A stretch of 36,275 nucleotides of DNA, taken from NCBI GenBank assembly GCA_023701365.1, contig JAMPXD010000012.1:1-36275 (forward strand), in the 5' to 3' direction. The translations under genes were made by a program, and so were the position numbers. This stretch comes from Geobacteraceae bacterium. GTDB lineage: Bacteria > Desulfobacterota > Desulfuromonadia > Geobacterales > Geobacteraceae. How positions within the stretch are numbered: the first letter of the stretch is position 1; every line of letters starts with the position of its first letter. Below, piece after piece: positions 22,325 to 31,300 of the stretch. Below the pieces are notes generated by a model. It did not search any database and was not told the origin of the DNA. It was given only the letters and a program-made list of their open reading frames with translations.

Positions 22325-24469
22325 TTATCCCGCAAGAACCGGACGGTTGTCGAACCACTCAGTGACCGGGAGCATGGCGGCCTCTTTGCCATGCGTCCCG
22401 CCCAGGATCACGGCGAGGTCCTCCGCGGCCATCGGCATGGCCAGATAAAATCCCTGGGCCTCGTCACAGCCGAGCTCCGTCAGAAAGTGCAACTGGTCGC
22501 TGTTTTCAATCCCCTCGGCCAACACCTTCATGTTCAGGCTGTGGGCCATGCAGATGACCGCCCTGACAATCGCCGCATCATCGTTGTCGCGGCAGAGTCC
22601 GGCGACGAACGAACGATCGATCTTGATCCGGTCGATGGGGAAATGCTTCAGACAATTGAGCGACGAGTAGCCGGTGCCGAAATCGTCGATGCTCAGCCGT
22701 ATTCCCATTTTCTTGAGCGCCCGCAGAGTGTCGCTGATCTTGTCGGGCTGCTCCATGATGACGCTTTCGGTGAACTCGAGCTCCAGCGCCCCCGGTTCGA
22801 TCCCGGTTTCCCGGACAACCCTCGCCACCATTGCCGGGAAATCGGGTTGAGTCAACTGCTTGCCGGAGATATTGACCGCCATCTTCACCCCCCGGCGCCC
22901 GGCCGCTGCCCAGTTCCCGGCCTGGATGCAGGCTGCGCGCAGCACCCACTCCCCCATCCCGTAAATGAGGCCGGTGTCTTCCGTCAGCGCGATGAATTCG
23001 GACGGCAGTATCAGCCCGAAATCCGCGCTCTGCCACCGCAACAGGACCTCCACCCCCACCATCGCAGCCGTTTTCAGGTCCCACAGGGGCTGATAATGCA
23101 GGAAGAACTCGTGCCGCTCAAGCCCCTGACGCAGACTGTTTTCGAGCGCCATGCGGCGCATGATGCTCTGGTTCATCTCTGCCGAGAAAAACCGGTAATG
23201 GGACCTCCCCTCGTTCTTTGCATGGTACATCGCGGTATCGGCGCACTTGAAAAGGGACTCCGTATCAAGGCCGTCATCGGGATAAAGGGCGATTCCGATG
23301 CTGGCGCTGCTGTATATCTGCCGCCCGTCTATCACAAATGGCCGGGAAAAGGCGGACAATATCCGCTGGGCGGCAGCAGCGGCGCATTCCTGGCCGGTGA
23401 CCGAGGTCAGGACCACCACGAACTCGTCTCCGCCGAGCCTGGCCAGGGTGTCGCTTTCCCGCATGCCGGCAGCCAGCCGCCCGGCCACTTCCCGGAGCAG
23501 TTTATCGCCGAAATCATGTCCCTGGGTATCGTTGAAATCCTTGAAATTGTCCAGATCGAGGAAAAGCAGGCAGACCTTGCGCTCTTCCCGGCTGGCCAAC
23601 GCCACTGCCTGCTGGAGCCGATTCAGCAGCAGCCCCCGGTTGGGGAGGCCGGTCAGGGGATCGTTGTAGGCGAGATGGTATATCCTTTTCTCGGCCTCCT
23701 TCCGGCCGGTGATATCTTCGCAGGCGGTGACGATCCCGATGCAGCCGCCGTCCGCATTCCTGACTGCGATCGAGGTGAGCTGCACCGGAAATTCCTCTCC
23801 GCTTTTCCTGATATTGACGCTCTCCCGCTTCCAGACCCCGATATTATCGAGCTGTTCCGGCGGAAACGGTTTCCTGCGGTCATGGCGGGCAAACAGTCTG
23901 GCCTCCCTGCCGAAGAGCTCCTCGACCCGGTAACCGTGGATCTCCGCCTCGGCGGGATTGGAGTAGACGATCCTGCCGTCCACGTCGCTCAGGGTTATCC
24001 CGATCGGCAGGCAATCGACCGCCTCCTTGAGCATCCTGAGACGGTCCTCGCTTTCCGCGAGGTCCTTCATGTTCCGGCCGGCCCGCAGCAGGTGGCGCAC
24101 CCGGTAGACCAGGAGCTCGGGGTTTACCGGTTTGGCGATGAAGTCGGTCGCACCGGCATCGAAGGCACGGTGGATCAGGTCCGTCTCGTCCATGCCGGTA
24201 ACCATCAGGACCGGCGTGTATTTGCCCGCGACAGTGGCGCGGATCTGGCGGCAGGCCTCGAATCCGTCCATCACCGGCAAGTTCAGGTCAAGCAGGACCA
24301 GATCCGGCTGCAGCGCTGTAAAGCTGCTGACGGCCGAAGCGCCGTCCGCGGCCATGGCAGTGATGAAACCGGCCTCCCGCAGGACCTCCTGGAAGGCCTC
24401 CCGCATGAACCGGTCATCATCGACAATAAGAATCATCGGCTCCTCACAGGAGCTCACTGAATCGGACAT
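22325..24469 (-). CDS. Response regulator with PAS, GGDEF and EAL domains (cyclic-di-GMP turnover)
   Basis: 714 residues from ATG 24469. Receiver about 12-130 with Asp61 in LLDLNLPVMDG; PAS about 145-265; GGDEF domain about 266-430; EAL domain about 440-700. The diguanylate-cyclase signature is intact (GGDEF 346-350), and the product-inhibition site RXXD lies five residues before it (RESD 337-340). In the phosphodiesterase domain the first motif is EVL rather than EAL (474-476), with Glu kept; FTES, DDFGTG (about 595-600) and AEGIEN are present. It could both make and break c-di-GMP. The start is uncertain: ATG 24433 (MILIVDDD, AGGAG at 3 bases) and ATG 24523 are alternatives. No partner kinase is adjacent. 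Confidence 0.93.
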   Translation of the reverse strand: MSDSVSSCEEPMILIVDDDRFMREAFQEVLREAGFITAMAADGASAVSSFTALQPDLVLLDLNLPVMDGFEACRQIRATVAGKYTPVLMVTGMDETDLIHRAFDAGATDFIAKPVNPELLVYRVRHLLRAGRNMKDLAESEDRLRMLKEAVDCLPIGITLSDVDGRIVYSNPAEAEIHGYRVEELFGREARLFARHDRRKPFPPEQLDNIGVWKRESVNIRKSGEEFPVQLTSIAVRNADGGCIGIVTACEDITGRKEAEKRIYHLAYNDPLTGLPNRGLLLNRLQQAVALASREERKVCLLFLDLDNFKDFNDTQGHDFGDKLLREVAGRLAAGMRESDTLARLGGDEFVVVLTSVTGQECAAAAAQRILSAFSRPFVIDGRQIYSSASIGIALYPDDGLDTESLFKCADTAMYHAKNEGRSHYRFFSAEMNQSIMRRMALENSLRQGLERHEFFLHYQPLWDLKTAAMVGVEVLLRWQSADFGLILPSEFIALTEDTGLIYGMGEWVLRAACIQAGNWAAAGRRGVKMAVNISGKQLTQPDFPAMVARVVRETGIEPGALELEFTESVIMEQPDKISDTLRALKKMGIRLSIDDFGTGYSSLNCLKHFPIDRIKIDRSFVAGLCRDNDDAAIVRAVICMAHSLNMKVLAEGIENSDQLHFLTELGCDEAQGFYLAMPMAAEDLAVILGGTHGKEAAMLPVTEWFDNRPVLAG

Positions 24470-24562
24470 ACTTTTCGGGCACCTCAAGAATGGGAGTGGG
24501 AGGCTTGCATTGCCTGAGAACATGAACCATGCCGCATCAACGTGGCATAATTAAATCATGCT

Positions 24563-24591
24563 AACATATCTGCCGGCAAGCATTTTGTCAA
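24563..24591 (-). promoter_or_regulatory. Probable promoter of the GGDEF/EAL gene
   Basis: On the - strand TTGACA (24591-24586), 17-base spacer, TATGTT (24568-24563; 4 of 6). Start near 24556, 87 bases before ATG 24469 or 33 before ATG 24523. Confidence 0.5.
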
Positions 24592-24613
24592 GGATATAAA
24601 GGCGGGCCGGTGG

Positions 24614-25141
24614 CTAGGAGGTGGGGGCTGCGGGTTGGGTGACGGCGGCTGGGGGCGCATCCTGACCGGGCACGAAGTAGACGTCGGTCGGCTTGAACTT
24701 GCAGTTCCTGAGAAAACGCGCCCGGACCGGCATGCCGATGGTAATCCCGTCCGGCTCCGCGCCGACCAGGCGGGAGAGGAACAGGGTGTCGACCCCGTCG
24801 AACTCGACCAGGATCAGGGTGAAGGGGGTCTCCCCGAGAAACGCCTCGCCGCCGAAGTGGCAGGTGGTGTAGGTGTGGACCCGCCCCTCCTGCGGGAGCT
24901 CGTGCCACTCGGTCGCGGCGCCGCACTCCATGCAGTGGCCGCGCGGGGTGGCAAAGGTGCGCCCGCACCCGGTGCAGCGGCTCCCCATGAGCTTCTTCTT
25001 TGTCAGGCCGGCGAAAAAGGGGGAGTCCTGGGCATAGGAGTGGAGATAGTCGATCTCGTAGTGGTGCTTGACGATGATCGGGTCAACGCTGAAGAGGACG
25101 GTGCCCTCTTCGGTCTCGGGGAGCTTTGTATTTCTGTCCAC
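24614..25141 (-). CDS. DUF35-type Zn-ribbon/OB-fold acyl-CoA-binding protein
   Basis: 175 residues. The rubredoxin-like Zn-ribbon is Cys56, Cys59, Cys70, Cys73 (CTGCG...CMECG), followed by an OB-fold (about 80-160). DUF35 proteins pair with thiolases of the SCP-x type: in benzylsuccinate breakdown BbsA (DUF35) and BbsB (thiolase) form one enzyme, and HMG-CoA synthase in archaea is held by such a protein. Here the thiolase gene lies just upstream, so a thiolase partner role is strongly suggested. The first 45 residues form an extra N-terminal arm. The start is GTG at 25141 with GGAGG 5 bases before. Ala/Pro-rich tail at the end. Confidence 0.87.
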   Translation of the reverse strand: MDRNTKLPETEEGTVLFSVDPIIVKHHYEIDYLHSYAQDSPFFAGLTKKKLMGSRCTGCGRTFATPRGHCMECGAATEWHELPQEGRVHTYTTCHFGGEAFLGETPFTLILVEFDGVDTLFLSRLVGAEPDGITIGMPVRARFLRNCKFKPTDVYFVPGQDAPPAAVTQPAAPTS

Positions 25142-25172
25142 TGATGCCTCCAGAATCCAGCTTCGCCCTTGC

Positions 25173-25292
25173 GGAAACGTGGATTTTTCGCAAGATCAAG
25201 GCTGTCGAGGGATGACGCGGAGGCGTAGCATCGCTACGCCGCACAAGGAATCCCGAAGACTTACGCAGATATTGCGGAAAAGCCGCGTTTCC
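25173..25292. repeat. Long palindromic element between thiolase and DUF35 genes
   Basis: Outer arms GGAAACGTGGATTTTTCGCAA (fragment; 25173 onward) and TTGCGGAAAAGCCGCGTTTCC (ending 25292) are near reverse complements. The centre is GGCGTAGC-ATC-GCTACGCC (25222-25240), a perfect 8-base stem. The element ends on the last base of the thiolase stop codon. About 120 bases, with no coding potential. Confidence 0.75.
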
Positions 25293-26584
25293 TACACCCT
25301 CTCCAGGATCGACACCGTGATATACGTCCCCGTCCCCGCATGGCTGTGGATCAATCCCCTGCGCGGGTTCGGGAGCTGGAGGTGAGCGTCCCCCAGGTGT
25401 TTGTCGATCGTCTCCTGGAGCTGCCAGAAGGCGAACACCGCCTGCATCAGGCCGGTCGCCCCCACCGGGTGGCCGCAGGCGAGGAGCCCCCCGGAGGGGT
25501 TCACCGGCACCTGCCGCCACCTCCGGTCGCCGGAAAAGCGGATACCGTAGTCGATGTTGGCCATGAAGGGGGCGCCGGCATCGACGAAGCTCCCCCCCTC
25601 CCCGTATTTGCAGAGCCCCAGGTCCTCGTAGGTCTGGATCTCCGAGGAGGTGTAGGCGTCGTGCAGCTCGACGAAGTCCAGCTCCTGCCGGGGGTCGGTT
25701 ATCCCGGCCATCCGGTAGGCGAGCTTGGCCGCCATCCGCCCCCCCCGGAAGGAGTGGACCCCCGGATACTCCAGTCCGCTGTACTCCGCCTCCGACTCGT
25801 GGGGGAGGAGGATCACCCGGCCGCGGGGGCGGTCGGCCATCCGCATGGCGTCGCTGCCGCTCCCCACCCCGCTGACCCGCACCGGCCTGCCCCCGAGCCG
25901 CGCCGCCATCTCCTCCGAGGCGAGGAGCGCCACCGCGGCCCCGTCCGACATCTGGCAGCAGTCAAGGATGGTGAGGGGGGTGGCGACCATCGGGGCGGAG
26001 CGGACATCGGCGACGGTCAGCTCTACGCGGCTCTGGGCGTAAGGGTTGTGGATGGCATTGCGGTGGTTCTTGACGGCGACCCTGGCCATCTGCTCCACGG
26101 TGGTGCCGAACTCATACATATGGCGGCGCACCATCATGGCGTAGTAGCCGGTGTAGAAGCCGCCGACCGGGTAGTCGAAGTTGGTGTCCGAGGCGAGGGC
26201 GATGAACTCGTTCCCCTTCCAGGTGTTGACCCGGCTCATGGTCTCGAACCCCATGGCGAGGCAGAGCTCCATCCGCCCCGAGGCGACCGCCTCCCACGCC
26301 GACTGGAAGCAGAGGCCGCCGGTGGCGCCGCCACCCTCGATGCGGCGCGACGGCTTGGGGCAGAGCCCCAGGTAGTCCTGGACCATCGCCCCCGCCTTGA
26401 GCTGGCGGGTGAAATGGTCGGAGAAGTAGGAGCAGACGCTCCCGTCGATCTCCTCCCGGCTGAGGGAGGGGAGATCGGCCATGGCGTAGTCGAACGCCTC
26501 CTTCACCATCAGCCGGAAGTCCTTGTCCGGATGGGCCTTGGCAAACTTGGTGATGCCGCCTGAGATCATGTAGACAGGGCGCAT
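25292..26584 (-). CDS. SCP-x-type thiolase / acetyl-CoA acetyltransferase family
   Basis: 430 residues. Cleaves a 3-ketoacyl-CoA with CoA, or works in reverse. The nucleophile is probably Cys92 (ATGGLCFQSAWEAV), and the second catalytic Cys370 with His372 lies in LLACGHPVGATG; His308 is in VELHDAYTS. These match the thiolase subgroup associated with DUF35 partners, and the DUF35 gene follows. ATG at 26584 has GGAGGAAATCCC upstream. With the acyl-CoA dehydrogenase gene upstream, the operon could remove one two-carbon unit or an aromatic acyl group. No enoyl-CoA hydratase or hydroxyacyl-CoA dehydrogenase gene is in the window, so the pathway is incomplete here. Substrate unknown. Confidence 0.9.
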   Translation of the reverse strand: MRPVYMISGGITKFAKAHPDKDFRLMVKEAFDYAMADLPSLSREEIDGSVCSYFSDHFTRQLKAGAMVQDYLGLCPKPSRRIEGGGATGGLCFQSAWEAVASGRMELCLAMGFETMSRVNTWKGNEFIALASDTNFDYPVGGFYTGYYAMMVRRHMYEFGTTVEQMARVAVKNHRNAIHNPYAQSRVELTVADVRSAPMVATPLTILDCCQMSDGAAVALLASEEMAARLGGRPVRVSGVGSGSDAMRMADRPRGRVILLPHESEAEYSGLEYPGVHSFRGGRMAAKLAYRMAGITDPRQELDFVELHDAYTSSEIQTYEDLGLCKYGEGGSFVDAGAPFMANIDYGIRFSGDRRWRQVPVNPSGGLLACGHPVGATGLMQAVFAFWQLQETIDKHLGDAHLQLPNPRRGLIHSHAGTGTYITVSILERV

Positions 26585-26604
26585 GGGATTTCCTCCGGAA
26601 ATCC

Positions 26605-26662
26605 AGGTAGAGGTAAAGGTAAAGGTTGAGGAAAAGGTCTTTTTCTTCTTTACCTTTACCTG
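26605..26662. repeat. GTAAAG-hexamer inverted repeat, copy 2
   Basis: Left arm AGGTAGAGGTAAAGGTAAAGG (26605-26625), right arm CTTTACCTTTACCTG (26648-26662). Like the copy at 8783-8851, it lies in an operon gap just past a stop codon (acyl-CoA dehydrogenase, 26684) and just before the next ribosome-binding site (thiolase). Confidence 0.8.
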
Positions 26663-26683
26663 TGAGCGAAGCGAACGAATACC

Positions 26684-27829
26684 TTAACCTGCTTCACCGA
26701 GCAGTTCCCTCGCGATCACCAGCCGCTGGATCTCCGAGGTCCCCTCGCCGATCTCGCACAGCTTCGCCTCCCGGAAATAGCGCTCGACCGGGAAGGCCCG
26801 GGTGTAGCCGTGGCCGCCGTGGATCTGGACCGCCTTGGCAGCGGCCCGCATGGCGGTCTCCGAGGCGTAGAGCTTGGCCATGGCGGCCTCTCGGGTGAAT
26901 CTCCGGCCGGCGTCCTTGAGCCGCGCCGCCCGATGGACCAGAAGCCGGGCCGCATCCAGCTCGGTCGCCATGTCGGCGAGCATCCACCGGATCGCCTGGA
27001 AATCGGCGATCGGCTGGCCGAACGCCTCCCTCTTCCCGGCGTAGTCAATGCTCTCCTCCAGGCAGCCCCGGCCGATCCCGACCGCCATGGCCGCCATGCC
27101 GATCCTCCCCGTGTCCAGGACCGCCATCGCCTGGGAAAACCCCTGGTTCGCTTCGCCGAGGAGGTTTTCCCCCGGCACCCGAACCTCCTTGAGCATGAGA
27201 CCGACCGTGTCGCTCGACCGGAAGCCGAGCTTGTCGATGTTCTTTCCCTTGCCAAGCCCGGCTGAATCGGCCGGGACGATGAAGGCGGAGATACCCTTCG
27301 CCCCCCGGGCCGGCTCCGTTACGGCCATGACCACCAGGGTGTCGGCTTGGGAGCCGTTGGTGATGAAGAACTTGTTGCCGGAGAGGAGCCAGCCGCCGCC
27401 GTCGGCAACGGCCGCCGTGCCTATGGCACCGGCGTCGCTCCCCCCCGCCGGCTCGGTGAGTGCCCACGCCCCGAGCCGCTCCCCCGTGGCCAGGGGGGGG
27501 AGCCACACCCGCTTCTGCTCCGCGGAGCCGAAGGCGTTGATGTGGCCGGCACAGAGGTTATGGGCAAGGAGGGTGATGGTGACCGAGGCATCGGCCCGGG
27601 CGAGCTCCTCCACGGCGACGGCGAAGCTGACGAAGTCCCGCCCCCCGCCGCCGTACTCCGGGGGGAGGACCAGCCCGAACAGCCCCATCCCTTGCAGCTT
27701 TTTCACTTCCGGCCAGGGGAACTCACCGGTCTCGTCCCGCCGGGCCGCCCCCGGCTTCAGTTCCTCGGCGGCGAATGAGCGGATCTTCAGCTGCAGCGCC
27801 TGCTGTTCTTCGGTCAATGATGAGTCCAT
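26684..27829 (-). CDS. Acyl-CoA dehydrogenase
   Basis: 381 residues, the normal length. An FAD flavoenzyme that makes the 2,3-double bond of an acyl-CoA and passes electrons to electron-transfer flavoprotein. The FAD/substrate segment [16 protein letters not shown] and the second signature [21 protein letters not shown] are present. The catalytic Glu is likely Glu362 in [16 protein letters not shown], placed as in short/medium-chain members. It leads the three-gene operon (acyl-CoA dehydrogenase, thiolase, DUF35) behind a good promoter. ATG at 27829; the ribosome-binding site is weak (GAGGG about 12 bases upstream). Chain-length or aromatic preference cannot be told. Confidence 0.95.
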   Translation of the reverse strand: MDSSLTEEQQALQLKIRSFAAEELKPGAARRDETGEFPWPEVKKLQGMGLFGLVLPPEYGGGGRDFVSFAVAVEELARADASVTITLLAHNLCAGHINAFGSAEQKRVWLPPLATGERLGAWALTEPAGGSDAGAIGTAAVADGGGWLLSGNKFFITNGSQADTLVVMAVTEPARGAKGISAFIVPADSAGLGKGKNIDKLGFRSSDTVGLMLKEVRVPGENLLGEANQGFSQAMAVLDTGRIGMAAMAVGIGRGCLEESIDYAGKREAFGQPIADFQAIRWMLADMATELDAARLLVHRAARLKDAGRRFTREAAMAKLYASETAMRAAAKAVQIHGGHGYTRAFPVERYFREAKLCEIGEGTSEIQRLVIARELLGEAG

Positions 27830-27860
27830 GGATATCTGCGCCCTCCCTGAGTGCGAGTAA

Positions 27861-27888
27861 AGTATAGAAAAGTTTGGCGAGGTGTCAA
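27861..27888 (-). promoter_or_regulatory. Promoter of the acyl-CoA dehydrogenase operon
   Basis: On the - strand TTGACA (27888-27883), 16-base spacer, TATACT (27866-27861; 5 of 6). Start near 27854, about 25 bases before the ATG. Confidence 0.65.
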
Positions 27889-27979
27889 AGCATCGGGGGG
27901 ATTCGCGCTCTCAAGCCGGGAGGGCAGGTGAAAAAGGCCTGCATTGTGCGGACCGCAGACCCCAGAAAAATTTCTGACA

Positions 27980-28000
27980 GGCTGCAAATTTTTTGCAGCC
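27980..28000. other. Perfect intergenic hairpin
   Basis: GGCTGCAAA at 27980-27988 and TTTGCAGCC at 27992-28000 around TTT. There is no T-run on either side, so it is unlikely to be a full terminator; it could be a protein-binding palindrome between the divergent operons. Confidence 0.7.
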
Positions 28001-28151
28001 TCCCAATCCACTATCCACGCCTTTCCAGCTCCTTTCAGTCGTTCCGTTTAATAAATTTTCTCATCTATCTTTACTCCGCCAGTCAAGTAGCAATGCCGCT
28101 GCATCTGCGTAACAATGATGGCCGTGGGGTGGAATGACTTCCGGGAATGCA

Positions 28152-28167
28152 CGGCATGGTTTATGCT
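28152..28167 (+). promoter_or_regulatory. Possible sigma54 promoter upstream of the multicopper gene
   Basis: CGGCATGGTTTATGCT: GG at 28153-28154 and GC at 28165-28166 have exactly 10 bases between them, as required for -24/-12 promoters (TGGCACG-N4-TTGCA). Three positions of the consensus differ. No good sigma70 site was found before the gene. A sigma54 regulator gene is encoded at 9357-10718, but no link is shown. Confidence 0.35.
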
Positions 28168-28388
28168 AATCTCTAATTAAACCACAAACTACTTGATTTA
28201 ACATATGTTTCTTGGCAAGGGAGGTGAAAATTAGAAAGACGCATTGCCAATGACCTGCGTTGACAAGGAAGGACATGGGTCTTGTGGGAAAGCAGAAAGG
28301 GATGGCTGACGGGAACGGGCCGGCATGCACGGGGAGGGTGTCCGCGGTGTCCCGTTGACCGCCTGCACAGGAAAAAAGGAGAACGGCT

Positions 28389-31300
28389 ATGAAAGATGCC
28401 ATTGGAAAGTTCGGAAGGTCTTTCATGTTATGCGCCGCTATCGGGCTGATAGCCGGCATATTCCCTGTCCCCCCGCCAGCGGCTGCCGCCGTTTGCGGGA
28501 GGACCATCACGGCCGACGTGGTCGCCATTGACCAGCCGCTGATGTTCAACCGCCTGGGGGCGCAGAACATCAATGGCATGGCGTACGTCCTGCGCCGGGA
28601 TGTGATCAACCTGGACAGCGGCCTTCCGCTGACGGCCGGAGGGGCGGCTGTCCCGGGGAAGGTGGCGATCCGTCCCGACAAGCGCCCACGGCCGCTGGTG
28701 CTGCGGGTCGCGGCCGGTGACTGCCTGCAGGTCAATTTCCAGAACCTGCTGGCCGGGGCGGCGAACCCACGCCAGGCCCCCGAGGAAATCAACAACGAAC
28801 CGTTCAACATCCAGATCGACGACCAGGTTGCCGACCGCTTCGCCGGCTTCCATCCCCAGGGGATGCAGCTGGTGGGGGGGATCAACAGCGACAGCTCTTT
28901 CGTCGGGCAGAACGCCAACAGCCTGGTTCCGCCGGGCGGCAGCGCTGTCTACAGTTTCTTCGCGGAAAAGGAAGGGACTTTCCTGGTGCAGAGCTACGGC
29001 GCCTCCTTCGGCGGTGAAGGGTCCGCCGGCAACAGCGGGACCGGCCTGTTCGGCGCCGTCAACGTGGAGCCCAAGCTGGCGAAATTCTACCGGAGCCAGG
29101 TAACCGACGAGGAATTGCGGCTGGCGACCCGCATGGAGAAGAAGGGTAAACCGAAGAAAACCGCCGACGGCCACCCCATCATCAACTACGAGGCGAAGTA
29201 CCCCAGCGACTGCCCTGACGGAGTCTGGTGCAAGGAGGGTAAGGCCGGCCTGCCGATCCTCAACATGCTGAACGGCACCGAGCTGGTCCATACGGACATC
29301 AACGCGATAATCGCGGGGCCCAATGCCGACGGGACCTTCCCGCAGTCAACCTATCCGCTGGAGAGCGTCGGGAAGCGCAACCCGACGGTGCCGAACCGGC
29401 TCGAACCGTTCCGTGAGTTCACGACGGTGTTCCATGACGAGATGGCCGTCGCCAACGCGTTCAACGGCTTCTTTGAAGACCCGGTCTTCGAGCACACCCT
29501 GCACGGGGTAAGGGACGGCTTCATGATCAACTACGGCTCCGGCGGCGTCGGCTCCGAGATCATCGCCAACCGCCTCGGCGTCGGGCCGATGCATGACTGT
29601 CTCGACTGCGCCTACGAGGAGTTCTTCCTTACCTCCCATACGGTGGGGGACCCGGCCATGATCGTGGACGTCCCCGCCAACGTCGGGCTGGAGGCCCTGG
29701 CCCCGGGCGCGGCGCCTCCGGCGGGCACGACCGGGCCGAAGGCGACCATGGCCTTCTACCCGGATGATCCGTCCAACGTCCATCACAGCTACACCAACGA
29801 CTTCGTGAAGTTCCGCAATGTCCACTCGGGCAAGGAGCACCACATCTTCCACCTCCATAACCACCAGTGGCTGTTCAACGCCAACGACGACAACTCCAAC
29901 TACCTGGATGCCCAGGCCATCGGGCCGGGCTCGGGCTACACCTACGAGATCAACTTCGGCGGCAGCGGCAACCGGAACAAGACCGCCGGGGACGCCATCT
30001 TCCACTGTCACTTCTATCCCCACTTCGCCCAGGGGATGTGGGAGCTGTGGCGTAACCACGACGTGTTCGAGGCGGGAACCCGGCTGGCCGTAAGCGGCAG
30101 CGGCTTCCACAATGAGCTGTTCGCCCTGCAGTTCGGCATCCCGGCGCTGCATGCCCGTGCTCTCCCGGACGGCGAGATCGTCGCCGGCACGCCGATCCCG
30201 GCCCTGGTGCCCCTCCCCGGCAAGCCGATGGCACCCATGCCCGGCCGGGTCGAGGTGGTGGCCAATCCGAACAGCACCACGGCGTCCGCGTTCCACCCCG
30301 CCGCCCCGGGTTTGCCCGTTCCGGTGGGGAGCCTTGCCAGGGTGGACCGGACCGATACCGACAACGCACTGAAGGACCCCACGTTCAACCCCACCGGGCT
30401 CAAGAACCCCGGCTTCCCCTTCTGGATCGCCGGCATCGAGCACACCGTGGGGCAGCGTCCCCCGACTCCGCCGCTCGATATGTTCGAAGCGGCCGGCGGG
30501 TGGGACGGCGGGCTCCCGAGGCACTCTCTTGACGGCTTCGCAGCCGTGGGGGGGCGGATAGCCTCTTCCGATCCGCACACCCCGACTCCGGCAAACGCGA
30601 CATTCTTCTCCGTGGAAAGCAGGTTCGATTTTTCCAAGGAGATCCTCAAGGCGAGGCCGGTCTTCTTCCCGGAGGCCGGGACTGACGTGGAGAAGGCGGT
30701 CATGTTCTATCACGCCGGCATCAAGTTCCACGACACCTTCAGGCCGAACGGCACCGCCGCAACCGGCACCAGCGGTTTCCGCACCAACGGCAGCGGCGCC
30801 CCCGGCACTCCCGGCGCGCCTTACCATGAGCCGTGCGTGGACGACAGGGGGGTGAGGCTCAATGCAGGGGTGACCGGCCAGTTCTTCGATGGCGCCGGCG
30901 GGCTCGGCACCACCGGCAGTTCCCCGTTCAATGCCACTAGCCCGCGTATCTACAAGGCGGCGGTCATCCAGATCGACGCGGTCTTCAACAAGGCGGGCTA
31001 CCATTACCCGCAGGAGCGGATCATCTCCCTCTGGGAAGACGTGCTGCCGACCATCAACAAGCAGCGGCCGCCGGAACCGTTCGTTATCCGTAACAACACC
31101 TTCGACTGCACCATGTTCCAGCATACCAACCTGGTGCCGAAGAGCTTCGAGCTGGATGACTACCAGGTCCGGACCCCCACCGACATCATCGGCCAGCATA
31201 TCCACCTTCCCAAGTGGGACCTGACCACGACCGACGGCTCTGGCAACGGCTGGAACTACGAGGACGGCACACTCTCCCCGGGCGCGGTGCGCGAGCGGAT

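Larger units (their letters stand above)
27830..28388. other. 559-base gap between divergent operons
   Basis: Holds the acyl-CoA dehydrogenase promoter (- strand), a perfect hairpin at 27980-28000, a possible sigma54 promoter (28152-28167, + strand) and a long leader for the multicopper gene. No gene is supported. A short start with good ribosome-binding site, AGGGAGGTG near 28221, leads only to a nine-codon frame. The 5' leader from the sigma54 site would be about 210 bases; no known riboswitch motif (for example the GEMM c-di-GMP core) was seen in it. Confidence 0.6.

Noticed and set aside
20766-22448. 560-codon open frame antisense to ppc
   Set aside because: Shadow of a GC-rich gene; ppc motifs on the other strand are complete.
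22316-24460. 714-codon open frame antisense to the GGDEF/EAL gene
   Set aside because: Exactly mirrors the sense gene and carries no recognisable domain.
28168-28388. Riboswitch of the GEMM c-di-GMP type in the multicopper leader or before the NHL genes
   Set aside because: The conserved GGTG...CGCAAAG-type core was not found on the proper strand in any of these leaders.
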